Assembly: GCF_000403355.2 (NCBI RefSeq)
Contig: NZ_KE159646.1
Coordinates: forward strand, 1,578,258-1,642,257
Direction of reading: 5' to 3'
Source of the DNA: Adlercreutzia caecimuris B7
GTDB taxonomy: Bacteria > Actinomycetota > Coriobacteriia > Coriobacteriales > Eggerthellaceae
Length of the DNA stretch: 64,000 bases
The notes under the pieces were generated by a model. That model saw only the letters and a list, made by a program, of their open reading frames with translations, searched no databases and had not been told where the DNA came from. This document shows, in pieces, positions 8,431 to 17,399 of this stretch (position 1 is its first letter; every line of letters begins with the position of its first letter). A program made the position numbers and the translations under genes.

Positions 8431-10182
8431 CTACTTCTCAGCGAGCATCTTGCCGACCATGCGGCCGAAAGTGACGCACTTGCCCGCGTTCAGGCCCGCG
8501 GCCAGGTTCGGGTAGGTGCCGTTGTAGAAGCACCCGCCGTCGTTGCCCACGGCATAGACGCCCTCGATCACCGTGCCATCCTCGCGCATGGGCTGGCAGT
8601 CGTCGTTCACCACTACGCCGTCGGTCGTGCACAGGGTAAAGCCGCAGGACTTCACCGAGGCGTAGAACGGGGGCGTGCGCAGCTCGGACAGGCGGAAGGG
8701 CTCCTTGCCGAAATCGGGATCGAGCTGGTTGTCGAAGTTCTCGTTCTGGCGCTCGCAGGTTTCCAAAAACGCCGCCTTGTCGTCGCCCGTGAAGCCGAGC
8801 GCGTCGGCAAGCGCGTCCAGGGTGTCGGCCTTCACGATGCGGCCGTCGGCCACGAACTGCTCCATCTCCGGCTCGATCCACTCGTCCAGCTGGCCGGGGA
8901 AGGCGTCGTGATCGGAACCGCCCTCGGGCTGCATGTAGATGGTGGAGCAGCCCACGGTGTGGAAGCGCGGCACGTCGTTCTTCCAGTTGCCGTCCCACAC
9001 CTGGTGCCAGAAGCGTTCGCCGGCCGGCTTGCGGGAGATGGCGCTCTGCACGAAGTCGTAGGGTGCGCTCTCGTTGTGGAAGCGGCGGCCGTGGGCGTCA
9101 ACGCGCAGGAAGGGTTGGGAGGCGTAGAAGTGGTAGCCGTACTCCTCGCCGCCGATCTCGTAGGGGGTGCCCACCTCCTGGTCGGCCGTGAGCAGGCAGC
9201 GGTTGAACGACACCGAGGAGGGGTTCTCGTCCATATAGGCGCCCTGGCGCAGCAGGGCCAGGATACCGTCGCCGGTGCAGCTGGGGAAGGCGTCCATGGT
9301 GCCGTTGCAGGCGTAGCGGGTGGCATGGCGGTCGGCGAACATCTCCTGGTTGAAGGCGTAGCCGCCCGTGGCCACTACCACGCCCTTGGCGGCGTTCACG
9401 CGGATCATGCCGTCCGGGCCCTCGGCGTAGGCGCCCACTACGCGGCCGTCCTCGGCGATGAGGTCCACCATGGAAGTGTTGAAGCGCACCTCGCAGCCGT
9501 CAAACGACGCGATGTAGGCGTCCATAATCGCCGCCACATCGCCCTCGCGGGAGGGGTACTCGCCGTTGGTGCCGTGACCCGTGGGGAAGTCCTTGTAGAA
9601 GGTGCCCTCGGGCATGTTCCACTCCAGCTGCACCTCCATGCCGTTCTTCTGAAGCAGATCGGTGTACCAGTCGATGGCCTCGCCGGAGTTGAACGCCCAC
9701 TTCTTCAGAAGGCCCATGGACACCTGGCCGTTGGCGTAGCGGTCCATGTCGTTGACGATCTCCATGGGGTCGATGGCGGCCTTCTCGCCCTCGGCCTGCT
9801 GCAGGCGGCTGTTCACCGCGCCGAGCGCCGAGGAGCGCACGGAGTTGCCGTTGCCGGACTTCTCGATGAGCAGCGTCTTGGCGCCGTTCTCGGCGGCGGC
9901 GCAGGCAGCGAAGTAGCCGGCGGTGCCCGCGCCGATCACGAGCACGTCAGTGTCCACAGTCTCCACGCAGTCGGCGTCCGACACCGCCGGGGCGTCAACG
10001 AGCCATGCGGGCTTGCCCGAGGTGGACGCGAGGGCACCATCGGCGTTGGCGACCCCTTCGGCCGGGGTCGATTCGCCGGGCTGCTTCGGCGAGCAGCCGG
10101 TCACAGCCGCGGCGGCGGCCAGCGAGCCCAAGGCGGCCGCGCCGGTCAGAAACGAGCGGCGAGAAAGCGAAGCGTCGGTCAT
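8431..10182 (-). CDS. Tat-exported FAD-dependent fumarate-reductase-like flavoprotein
   Basis: A 583-aa FAD_binding_2 family oxidoreductase (fumarate reductase / flavocytochrome c flavoprotein superfamily). The N-terminus carries a twin-arginine motif (SRRSFLTG), an Ala-rich helix and a lipobox-like AVTGC, so it is probably exported folded and may be lipid-anchored. The dinucleotide fold is VIGAGTAGYFAACAAAENGA with the ribose-binding IEK; a C-terminal VYAVGNDGGCF completes the FAD site. No CXXCH haem motif is present, so electrons must come from a partner. Eggerthellaceae have many such enzymes, each reducing a particular organic acceptor; the substrate here cannot be read from sequence. The ATG at 10182 has AGGAGG six bases upstream. 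It is divergent from a LuxR-type regulator. Confidence 0.9.
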   Translation of the reverse strand: MTDASLSRRSFLTGAAALGSLAAAAAVTGCSPKQPGESTPAEGVANADGALASTSGKPAWLVDAPAVSDADCVETVDTDVLVIGAGTAGYFAACAAAENGAKTLLIEKSGNGNSVRSSALGAVNSRLQQAEGEKAAIDPMEIVNDMDRYANGQVSMGLLKKWAFNSGEAIDWYTDLLQKNGMEVQLEWNMPEGTFYKDFPTGHGTNGEYPSREGDVAAIMDAYIASFDGCEVRFNTSMVDLIAEDGRVVGAYAEGPDGMIRVNAAKGVVVATGGYAFNQEMFADRHATRYACNGTMDAFPSCTGDGILALLRQGAYMDENPSSVSFNRCLLTADQEVGTPYEIGGEEYGYHFYASQPFLRVDAHGRRFHNESAPYDFVQSAISRKPAGERFWHQVWDGNWKNDVPRFHTVGCSTIYMQPEGGSDHDAFPGQLDEWIEPEMEQFVADGRIVKADTLDALADALGFTGDDKAAFLETCERQNENFDNQLDPDFGKEPFRLSELRTPPFYASVKSCGFTLCTTDGVVVNDDCQPMREDGTVIEGVYAVGNDGGCFYNGTYPNLAAGLNAGKCVTFGRMVGKMLAEK

Positions 10183-10350
10183 AACATTCCTCCTTTTATC
10201 TCGCCCGCTTCTCGTTTGCCGCTTGTCGCGTCGCGCTCGACGAGGACAGCGGCGGGAAGCGGGCCCCTCCCTTGAACGTCTCAAGGCGCGGCCAGTATGC
10301 CCGAGGCTGCTGCCCAAAACATCGCCTGAAAGCTGGGTTTTCGCCGTTTT

Positions 10351-10365
10351 CACCTACAATAGGTG
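10351..10365. promoter_or_regulatory. Palindrome in the divergent intergenic region
   Basis: Perfect inverted repeat CACCTA-CAA-TAGGTG. It lies between the flavoprotein and LuxR-type genes and contains a TACAAT that could act as a -10. Candidate operator. Confidence 0.4.
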
Positions 10366-10393
10366 AGGGGCAATGCGGTCTGCTTCGCCTATC

Positions 10394-10416
10394 ATGGCCG
10401 TATGAAATACGGCCAT
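10394..10416. promoter_or_regulatory. 10-bp perfect palindrome upstream of the LuxR-type gene
   Basis: ATGGCCGTAT, GAA, ATACGGCCAT: ten bases per arm with no mismatch, ending 14 bases before the regulator start codon. A dimeric HTH protein site is the simplest reading; an RNA hairpin that hides the GGGGAGGG ribosome binding site is also possible. Confidence 0.5.
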
Positions 10417-10430
10417 CACGGGGAGGGTTC

Positions 10431-11963
10431 ATGGCTCAACGAGAAGCGAAGGCGCTCGACGGCGTCTTCTCAAAATTAGAAGGCCGCCTGAAGGTGCGCT
10501 ATCTCGGCATCGGGTTTCTGTGGGCTTGGATCTACGGCTCCTACGAAACGTTCGCCGTGTATCCGGAACGCGCCGGCGTCGGCATCAACGCCGACCCCTC
10601 ATGGGTCGTATCCGCCTCGGCGGTAGTCATCGCGCTCTTCGCCGCCGGTGCGCTGCTGGGCCGTCGCACTGGCAATCCTCCTCGCTGGGTCGTCGTGGCA
10701 GCGGGCGCGGCCACGGCCCTCGGGACGGCTCTCTCGGCCCTCGCCCCTGCCTGTCCCCCGCTCGGCACATCCCTTATATGGGCCAGCGGCATTTGCACCG
10801 GAATCGGCAGCGGCACGTTGTACGTGCTGTGGGGCCAGGCTCTCGCCCAGCTCGACATGGAGAGCACCGAGCTGGCCATACCGGCCGCGTCTACCATCAT
10901 CATCGCCAGCGTGCTCGTGCTTCCCTACCTGCCCGCTCCCCTGGGCACCATTGCCACGGTCTCGCTGCCTCTCATCTCCTGCCTCATGCTGTGGCTCACC
11001 TATCGCGATGTCGCACGAACCGGCAATGCCGGCCCTGCTGCCCTCGAGCGTCCCGCTCAAGGCGGCATCGCGCGGCCAGCCGCCGCCTCGGCCACCTTTG
11101 CCCGCATGGGAGCGCTTCTGTTCATCGCCTACGCGGTCCTGGGCTTTTCCGGCGCGGTGCAGCCCGACACCGACGCACCGTTCTTCGCCTTCGGCATCGA
11201 TTGGCCTACGCTCATCGGCTCCTGCTGCGGCATCGGGCTACTTGCCTGCTTCATCGTGTACACGGTTCGGCCCCGCTTTGACGCGCTCTTCCGCCCCATC
11301 GCCGTGGCCATTTGCGCCGCCTGCGCCCTCTTGCCCTGGGCCGACTTGTGGGCCGTCTTCCTCGCGGAAACCCTCACGACCATTGCCGACACCATGCTCA
11401 CCATCTCCGCCGTGCTCTTTGTGGCGCAGGCGGCGAAGCGCGGAGCCATGAATGCCGCCCTGGGCACCGGCATCGCCCAGGGCTCGCTGCAGCTGGGCGT
11501 GCTCGTGGGAAACGTTGCGGGCGGCATGGGAGCGGAGGCCATCGCCGCTGCCCCGACGGGCCTGTTCACCGTAGCCCTGGGGCTCGCGGTCTTCTTCAGC
11601 CTCGCATGGCTTTTGTACCCGGCCGATCGGACGATAGCCACCGCGGGAATGGCGGGTCGCCGGTTGGCCATGCAAGTCGGTACAGGAGCAGACGGCGCAG
11701 CGACGGATGCGGGCGCCATCGGCACCGACCCCCATCCGGTCAGCGATTCCACCACCGACGAGCGTTGTCGCATGCTTGCGGAAAGCCGCGGTCTATCAGG
11801 CCGCGAGGCGGAGATTCTCGGCTATCTGGCCCGCGGGCGCAGCCAACCTTATATCCGCGACGAGCTGGTGCTCTCCAAGAACACCGTGGCCACCCACGTG
11901 AAGCACATCTACCAGAAGCTGGACGTGCATTCCCGCCAAGAGCTATTGGACCTGTTCGAGTAA
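10431..11963 (+). CDS. Membrane-bound LuxR-family transcriptional regulator (12-TM)
   Basis: A 510-aa protein with about twelve hydrophobic helices resembling a major-facilitator-like sensor domain (about residues 20-410), a short linker, and a C-terminal LuxR/GerE helix-turn-helix (about 440-510; LSGREAEILGYLARGRSQPY, then TVATHVKHIYQKLDVHSR). This architecture is typical of Eggerthellaceae, where such genes sit beside flavoprotein or molybdoenzyme reductases and are thought to sense their substrates. The gene is divergent from the Tat flavoprotein, its likely target. The ATG at 10431 has GGGGAGGG upstream. Confidence 0.9.
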   Translation: MAQREAKALDGVFSKLEGRLKVRYLGIGFLWAWIYGSYETFAVYPERAGVGINADPSWVVSASAVVIALFAAGALLGRRTGNPPRWVVVAAGAATALGTALSALAPACPPLGTSLIWASGICTGIGSGTLYVLWGQALAQLDMESTELAIPAASTIIIASVLVLPYLPAPLGTIATVSLPLISCLMLWLTYRDVARTGNAGPAALERPAQGGIARPAAASATFARMGALLFIAYAVLGFSGAVQPDTDAPFFAFGIDWPTLIGSCCGIGLLACFIVYTVRPRFDALFRPIAVAICAACALLPWADLWAVFLAETLTTIADTMLTISAVLFVAQAAKRGAMNAALGTGIAQGSLQLGVLVGNVAGGMGAEAIAAAPTGLFTVALGLAVFFSLAWLLYPADRTIATAGMAGRRLAMQVGTGADGAATDAGAIGTDPHPVSDSTTDERCRMLAESRGLSGREAEILGYLARGRSQPYIRDELVLSKNTVATHVKHIYQKLDVHSRQELLDLFE

Positions 11964-11971
11964 GGCGGCGC

Positions 11972-12874
11972 CTACCCCTGAAGGGCCGAGCAGAGGGCGT
12001 CCAGCAGCGTGATGGCGTAGTGCTGGGCGGAGCGCTCGGGCCCGGCCTCCAGCCACACCTTCCCCGGCAGCAGCACCGACACGCGGGGCCACGACGCCTC
12101 GCGGGCCACATTCAGCGCCGAGGTAAGACGCAGGGCGAGCGAGTCCTCATCCTCGTAGGAGACAAGCGGCACACCCGCTTCGGCATCCTTGGCGGATAAC
12201 AGAACATGTACGAGCATCATTGACTCATCGGGGGGCACCGACAGGCTGTCGGCGCTGATGATCTTGGCCGCCGGGTTCGTGGCTACCGACAGATTCGACA
12301 TGCGCGAGGCCACCGAGCGCGAGAATTCGTCGGTACCGAACAGGCACACCGCGTTGCGCTCGAGCACATCGGCGGCACGGGCGAAGCCGAGATGGCGTAC
12401 CGGCCCGTGAGTCGCTTCCTTCCCCACCCAGGAATGGGCGAGATTGCGCAGGGCGGCGTAGGTGTAGGCCCCGGCGATGCCGTCGGACGGCAGGCCCATG
12501 TTCAGCTGGAAACGGCGCAGCGCGTCTTCCGTATGAGCGCCGAAAATGGCGTCGTCGTCGCCGTAGAAGAACCCGAGCGCACCAAGCGCGTGCTGGAGTT
12601 CCAGCACATCATGACCGTGGAAGTAGGGCATGCGCAGATACAGCGTGCGGTCGCCAAGGTTGAACGAGGCATCCACCAGGGCCGACCATACCTTCTCGGT
12701 TACCTCCTCGGCGATGGGCAGGGCCGCGCCGGCGCAGAAATCGGCCAGGGCCCGGGCGGTGGCGTCGTCGAAGATGCCCGTCACGGCGTCTTCCGAAAGA
12801 TGCCCGATGCGGACGAGGCGCTGCTGCACGTCCTCGACGGCGGCGCCGGAATCGTTGCGTTTGATAGGCTCCAT
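11972..12874 (-). CDS. Peptidoglycan-binding-domain protein, catalytic domain degenerate or absent
   Basis: A 300-aa protein with two tandem PG_binding_1 repeats (about residues 1-70, starting IKRNDSGAAVEDVQQRL, and 78-150, containing DVLELQHALGALGFF and DALRRFQLNMGLPSDG). The C-terminal half has the length and position of an amidase_3 domain as in actinobacterial CwlM-like proteins, but I cannot find the zinc-ligand His/Glu set, so it may be a regulatory pseudo-enzyme. No signal peptide is seen, again as in CwlM. Its start is one base from the stop of the upstream polyprenyl synthase gene, so the two are translationally coupled. Confidence 0.75.
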   Translation of the reverse strand: MEPIKRNDSGAAVEDVQQRLVRIGHLSEDAVTGIFDDATARALADFCAGAALPIAEEVTEKVWSALVDASFNLGDRTLYLRMPYFHGHDVLELQHALGALGFFYGDDDAIFGAHTEDALRRFQLNMGLPSDGIAGAYTYAALRNLAHSWVGKEATHGPVRHLGFARAADVLERNAVCLFGTDEFSRSVASRMSNLSVATNPAAKIISADSLSVPPDESMMLVHVLLSAKDAEAGVPLVSYEDEDSLALRLTSALNVAREASWPRVSVLLPGKVWLEAGPERSAQHYAITLLDALCSALQG

Positions 12875-12875
12875 A

Positions 12876-13931
12876 TTACTTCAACCTGTTCACGAACCAG
12901 TCGGCCATAGACACGAGCAGGTCGCGCCAGCGCGAGGGCTCCAAAGCCGCCTCGAGACGCCCCTTCGCGTTCTGGCTGAGATCTTCAGCGTAGGCGCGGG
13001 CGTACTCGATGGAGCCCGCCTCCTCCATAATGGCCACGGCCTCGGCCAGCACCTCGGGATCGCGCTCCTTAGCGGAGAGAATCTCGATCAGGCGCTCGCG
13101 AGCCGCAGGCGAGGCGTTCTGCAGGGCGTGCACCACCACGAGCGTGCGCTTGCCCTCGGTGATGTCGCTGCGGAAGTCCTTCTTCTTGGCCTCGTCGGTG
13201 CCCACGAGGTTCAGCAGGTCGTCTTGAATCTGGAAGGCGAGACCGGTATCGAGCCCGTAGCTTCGCAAAGCCTCCACCTGCTCGTCGGCGGCTCCGCCCA
13301 CGATGGCGCCCACGGCGAGCGGAACGGCGCCCGAGTAGTGAGCCGTCTTGTGGATGGCCATGGTGAGGTAGTCCTCGGGGGTGATGTCGTAGCGCCCGTC
13401 GCGCGCCCAACCCAAGTCGAGCGCCTGGCCCTCCACCGTGCGGCAGGTCATGGCGATAAGCTCGCGGATGACGCGCACCTTGGTGGCGTCGTCGAGCAGC
13501 GGATCGCTCACCACCGGTCCGTTCACCATGGAAAGCGCCAAGTCGCCCATGTTGATGGCCAGTCCCAGCCCCTCGGTGAGGTGCAGACACGGCTCGCCGC
13601 GGCGCAGCTCGGCCTCGTCGGCGATGTCGTCGTGGATGAGGGCGGCGGAATGGAAGTGCTCGATAGCCGCCGCCGAGGTGGTGGCGCAATCCGGGTCGCC
13701 CCCTACCGCCAAGCACGCCGCGTAGCAGATAAGCGGACGATGGCGTTTGCCGGCGTTCTCGCTGTAATGGTAGAGGGGGGTGTACAGGTACTGGTCCATA
13801 TCTCCGTGGGAGCCGCGGGGAATGTAGCTGTTGATGAGCTCTCCGACCGGGTCGGCATAGCACTTCAAATAGTCTTCGAACGTGGTGGGCGTCTCATCGA
13901 CGCTGGCGAGAGTTTCAGAGATGTTCTTCAT
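12876..13931 (-). CDS. Polyprenyl (geranylgeranyl/farnesyl-type) diphosphate synthase
   Basis: All-trans isoprenyl diphosphate synthase that condenses IPP with allylic diphosphates. The 351-aa protein shows the KRHRPLICY segment near the N-terminus, the first Asp-rich motif in HDDIADEAELRRG and the second in FQIQDDLLNLVG, where the last Asp is Asn. Product length cannot be assigned. It is followed with 1-base spacing by the peptidoglycan-binding protein gene, suggesting a role in cell-envelope lipid supply. The ribosome binding site is weak (AAGAAAG). Confidence 0.9.
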   Translation of the reverse strand: MKNISETLASVDETPTTFEDYLKCYADPVGELINSYIPRGSHGDMDQYLYTPLYHYSENAGKRHRPLICYAACLAVGGDPDCATTSAAAIEHFHSAALIHDDIADEAELRRGEPCLHLTEGLGLAINMGDLALSMVNGPVVSDPLLDDATKVRVIRELIAMTCRTVEGQALDLGWARDGRYDITPEDYLTMAIHKTAHYSGAVPLAVGAIVGGAADEQVEALRSYGLDTGLAFQIQDDLLNLVGTDEAKKKDFRSDITEGKRTLVVVHALQNASPAARERLIEILSAKERDPEVLAEAVAIMEEAGSIEYARAYAEDLSQNAKGRLEAALEPSRWRDLLVSMADWFVNRLK

Positions 13932-14189
13932 AGCGCTTTCTTGCCGGTGGTCGGTCGCTTAGCATCGCATCATCATACCACGGACGACGCCAAGTCGCCC
14001 CTCCGATCGGCGCACTGACATGAATGTAAGATTTGACGGCGTGACAAGGCGTCCAGGCGGAGGAGGCACGCGGCAGCGGCCGATAGGGTCTAGCATTTTT
14101 GACGATAAGTCGATACAGTACGGGCATGGGGAATGCGCACCGCGCCCCGTTCGCCTGCCCGCCGCCATCCCAGCCCGAAAGGAGGCCCC

Positions 14190-15062
14190 GTGCTCTGTCG
14201 CGCCCGCCATCGCGCCCTGTCGCGACCGCCGCGCAGCTACGCTTTTGCGGCCCTTGCCTTCCTCGTCCTTGCCGCCGGGCTGGTCTTCCCCGCAAGTGCG
14301 CTCGGTGCCGAGACGGCAACCTCCGAGCTGCCGCCGGTCACCCGGGGCGTGGGCGATTTCTTCCTCGCCCTCGAAGGGCGTATCGACTCCCACGGTCAGG
14401 AGGTGCTCGCCGAGAAGGAGCTCGAGCACGCGCGCCGCAGCGACGAGGTATCCGAGAAGCTGCGCCTCGATGCCATGAACAGCAAAGGGGATGAGTACAG
14501 CAAATCTCTCGATGCCGCCTCCCAGCTGCTCGACGGCACGGCCACCGTGGAGGAGCTTGCCGACGAAGGGGGCTCGACCGACCCTTCCGATACCGGCGTC
14601 GATAGCACCGGGGAGCCGGCGGCAAGCGACAGCGCCCCAGCCGCAGCGGCCGAGAAGAAGCCGAGCAAGAGCACCTCGTCTAAGAAGCGCAAGAACACGA
14701 TCCGCTTCAACGGCGAATACGTGTCCTACGTGCAGGGATCGCCCGCCGACGAGACGGCCCCCGAGGCCACAGCCGCGGCTTGGGTCAGCAACGGCGACGT
14801 GACTGACAACGAGAACACGTACTTCATCGGCCACAACCCTGGCGTTTTCAGCGGCGTCATGAACCTGGATGTGGGCGACAAGGTCACCGTATGGGACGGC
14901 AAGGGGCGCTCGCGCACCTATTACGTGTTCGATGTGCTCACGCTGCCGAATCAGTCGAACTACTTCCGCTATGAGGGACGCATCGCCCCTACCGGCGAGT
15001 CGATCACGCTGCAGACCTGCTGCGCCGACAATAAGCACGTCCGTTGCGTCATGGCGCGCTAG
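14190..15062 (+). CDS. Sortase-like (class uncertain) transpeptidase
   Basis: A 290-aa protein with an N-terminal membrane or signal segment (AFAALAFLVLAAGLVFPASA), a long charged and Ala-rich linker, and a C-terminal sortase-like domain (about residues 170-290). That domain has the histidine in TYFIGHNPGVF, the Cys in SITLQTC and a following Arg in VRCVMAR. The catalytic triad His-Cys-Arg therefore seems to be present. The GTG at 14190 is chosen because AAAGGAGG lies just upstream (spacing 4); the longer frame from 14133 has no such signal. No clear sortase substrate gene lies beside it. Confidence 0.75.
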   Translation: MLCRARHRALSRPPRSYAFAALAFLVLAAGLVFPASALGAETATSELPPVTRGVGDFFLALEGRIDSHGQEVLAEKELEHARRSDEVSEKLRLDAMNSKGDEYSKSLDAASQLLDGTATVEELADEGGSTDPSDTGVDSTGEPAASDSAPAAAAEKKPSKSTSSKKRKNTIRFNGEYVSYVQGSPADETAPEATAAAWVSNGDVTDNENTYFIGHNPGVFSGVMNLDVGDKVTVWDGKGRSRTYYVFDVLTLPNQSNYFRYEGRIAPTGESITLQTCCADNKHVRCVMAR

Positions 15063-15114
15063 AGACGCTCCGTTCGTGCTATGATGCTCTCGCCTTCCCG
15101 GCAGCGGTTCTTTC

Positions 15115-15199
15115 GGGGGTGTGGCGGAATTGGCATACGCAGCGGACTTAAAATCCGCCGCCGCAAGGCTTAAGGGTTCGAACCCCTTCACCCCTACCA
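15115..15199 (+). tRNA. tRNA-Leu(UAA)
   Basis: An 85-nt tRNA with a long variable arm and an encoded CCA end. The acceptor arms are GGGGGTG and CACCCCT, the anticodon arm is CGGACTTAAAATCCG with anticodon TAA, the variable loop is CCGCCGCAAGGCTT, and the T-loop is GGGTTCGAACCCC. A TATGAT box at about 15080 could be its -10. Confidence 0.96.
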
Positions 15200-15322
15200 A
15201 CTCTCATCAGAGAAAAGCACGAGTATCGGGCAAACCCGCCGCGAACCATGCCGCAGGGCGCGCGGACTCGCGGCGCAACCGCGACAGCGCATCCCCGATC
15301 CCGGCCCGTCGCCGTGCGGCGC

Positions 15323-16273
15323 TCAGGCCGTGCGAGCCGCTTCCAAGATCATGCCCTTCAGAATATCCGATTCGCTGGCCGTATATCCGTCGGCACCGGC
15401 CAGGTGCAGCACTTCCTCCAAGATAACGAGGCCCGCGCCGATCACGCCCGCGCGCTTAGGATCGAGCCCCACGATGACTCGGCGCTCCTCGATCGGTTGG
15501 GCGTTCAGGCGCTCCTCGAGCGCGACCAGCTCTTCGAGGGCCACCCGCGCCTTGTGCACGCGGGCCGAATCGTAGACGGCCATCTCATCGCGCATGCTCA
15601 CCACGCTCGTGGCCGTGCCCGCTACGGCCACGACCCGCTCGATGGCGAATCCGCGTGCGGCCAAATCGTCGAAGTACGGCGACATTTCCTCGCGAACCCA
15701 GGTGCGCGCCGCGCGAAGCTGCTCGGAAGTCGGCGGATCCTCGCGGAAGAAGCGCTCGGTCAGCCGGCGACAGCCGATGTTGAAGGAATGGGATGCAACG
15801 GGCGCCATGCCGGCGCGACCGGCCACCAGCTCGGTGGAGCCGCCGCCGATGTCCACGACCAGCAGGTTCTCGTCGGGAAAGTCACTCGAGGCGCCCGAGA
15901 ACGTGAGCGTCGCCTCGCGCTCCCCGGGAATAACCGAGAGCGTAACGCCCTCATCGGCCAGGCGCTCGGCAAACTCGTCGGCGTTGGCCGCATCGCGGGC
16001 CGCCGACGTGGCCATGGCGATCATCCCCTTCACGGGATGCTCGGGCCTATCGCAGGCGGCGAGCACGGCCTTGTACCGGGCCACCGTGGATGCCACGCGG
16101 TTCATAGCCTCTTCCGACAGGCGCCCCGAGGCGTCCACACCCACGCCCAGATCGGTAATGGCGTACTCCTTCGCCACCTCCCGCACCGAGCCCGCCTCCA
16201 CATCGGCCACGAGCAGACGGCAGGTCACCGTGCCGATGTCGAGCGCCGCGAATCGTCCGTTACGCGAAGTCAT
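15323..16273 (-). CDS. Ppx/GppA family exopolyphosphatase
   Basis: A 316-aa actin-fold phosphatase of the Ppx/GppA family, which hydrolyses polyphosphate and/or pppGpp. Visible motifs are AALDIGTVTCRLLVAD (phosphate 1), MIAMATSAARDAAN, LLVVDIGGGSTELV (phosphate 2) and VVAVAGTATSVV. It is shorter than E. coli Ppx, matching the short single-module actinobacterial type. The ATG at 16273 has AAAGGA upstream. It lies at the end of a dtxR-divIC-ppx run on the minus strand, as is common in Actinobacteria where divIC and ppx adjoin. Confidence 0.93.
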   Translation of the reverse strand: MTSRNGRFAALDIGTVTCRLLVADVEAGSVREVAKEYAITDLGVGVDASGRLSEEAMNRVASTVARYKAVLAACDRPEHPVKGMIAMATSAARDAANADEFAERLADEGVTLSVIPGEREATLTFSGASSDFPDENLLVVDIGGGSTELVAGRAGMAPVASHSFNIGCRRLTERFFREDPPTSEQLRAARTWVREEMSPYFDDLAARGFAIERVVAVAGTATSVVSMRDEMAVYDSARVHKARVALEELVALEERLNAQPIEERRVIVGLDPKRAGVIGAGLVILEEVLHLAGADGYTASESDILKGMILEAARTA

Positions 16274-16353
16274 ATTGCATCCTTTCCCTGGAAGCGCCGC
16301 ATATCGAAGCCGCTGGCGAGACCTCGCACCGGGCGGGGAGGCGGCCGACGCGG

Positions 16354-17310
16354 TCAGCTTACGCCGAAGAGCGGATCGAGAATGCCCGAGTACCAAGTGT
16401 CGGGCAGGGGGATATCCTCCGAGACGATGTTTCCGCGGAACTCGGCGGGGTCTTTCGGGTCCAGGCCGCTCACGCTGACGGCATGCTCGCCCTTGCGCAC
16501 CCAACCCAGCTGCGTGCGGGCCATGTCCTCGATGCCCTCATCGGTCTCCAGGGCCTGCACCTGGCTGTCGATATGCTCGTTGCGCTCGACCACGGCCGCA
16601 TACTCAGCCGCGAGCCGATCCTTCTCGCGAATGTCCACATATAGCTGCTGCGCTGGGCCGTAGAGCGTCACGACGCCGAAGACCAGGCAGAGCACCGTGG
16701 CGGCCAGACCCATGAACCAGGCCCGCCCGTAGAAGGGCGTGCCGTCAGCCGCACGTCCCCGACGCCCGCGCCGCGAAGACGGGGCCGTCGTCGCCTGCTG
16801 CTGCATCCGTGAAGAGCGCTTATGGGTCGAGCCCATCTCGCCCTTGTACACCGCAGCCCGCGGGCCGCCCGTAGGCTCAGAGCCCTTGCCCACCTCGTAC
16901 TGGCGGAAGTAGGCGCGATCGGCACGTTCCTTGGTACGCTCGCGACGGCGCTTCGCCGAGTCGGCGCGCAGGCGCCCCAACGGACCGCGCTCGCGCTGGG
17001 CCATGGCCTCTTCCAAGCGCGCATCGTTGTCGTCGGCTGCCGCGTCGTCGGAAAAGCGGTGAATGCGGCCCGATCGCTCGGAGGCGAAGGGGCTCTCGTC
17101 GTCTTGCGAGCGCTCGCGAGACGACGCGGTATACCAGCTGGGAGCGGGGCGCAGCGCGGTGGCCGAAGCGGCGCCGGCGCCTTTATCGCTCACGATTGCC
17201 GACTGATCGCCGCCGATGAGAATGCGGCCGCCGCCCGCACGCGGCGCACGCGTACCCGACGCGGCGCGGCGCGCTGCGTCGAAGGATACGATGTTCGCCT
17301 GGCGTGGCAC
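16354..17310 (-). CDS. DivIC/FtsB-like septum formation initiator
   Basis: A 318-aa bitopic membrane protein. It has a long, basic and disordered cytoplasmic N-terminus (about residues 1-190), a single membrane helix (about 203-222, FMGLAATVLCLVFGVVTLYG), a short coiled coil with leucine-zipper spacing, and a C-terminal TQLGWVRKGEHAV segment typical of DivIC/FtsB. It acts in the divisome together with FtsL and FtsQ/DivIB. I choose the GTG at 17310 (MPRQANIVSF) because AAAGGA lies upstream. It overlaps nothing and precedes ppx by 80 bases. Confidence 0.85.
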   Translation of the reverse strand: MPRQANIVSFDAARRAASGTRAPRAGGGRILIGGDQSAIVSDKGAGAASATALRPAPSWYTASSRERSQDDESPFASERSGRIHRFSDDAAADDNDARLEEAMAQRERGPLGRLRADSAKRRRERTKERADRAYFRQYEVGKGSEPTGGPRAAVYKGEMGSTHKRSSRMQQQATTAPSSRRGRRGRAADGTPFYGRAWFMGLAATVLCLVFGVVTLYGPAQQLYVDIREKDRLAAEYAAVVERNEHIDSQVQALETDEGIEDMARTQLGWVRKGEHAVSVSGLDPKDPAEFRGNIVSEDIPLPDTWYSGILDPLFGVS

Positions 17311-17399
17311 TGGTGGAAATTCCTTTCGCTGCCGTAGTTCGTTTCGGGTGCGGTCAGTCAGTCGAAAGCGGTCGGACGAGAACGCTCTCCCGTCGGTTG

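Noticed and set aside
8431-10182. Flavocytochrome c with covalent haem
   Set aside because: No CXXCH motif occurs in the protein, so it is a flavin-only subunit type.
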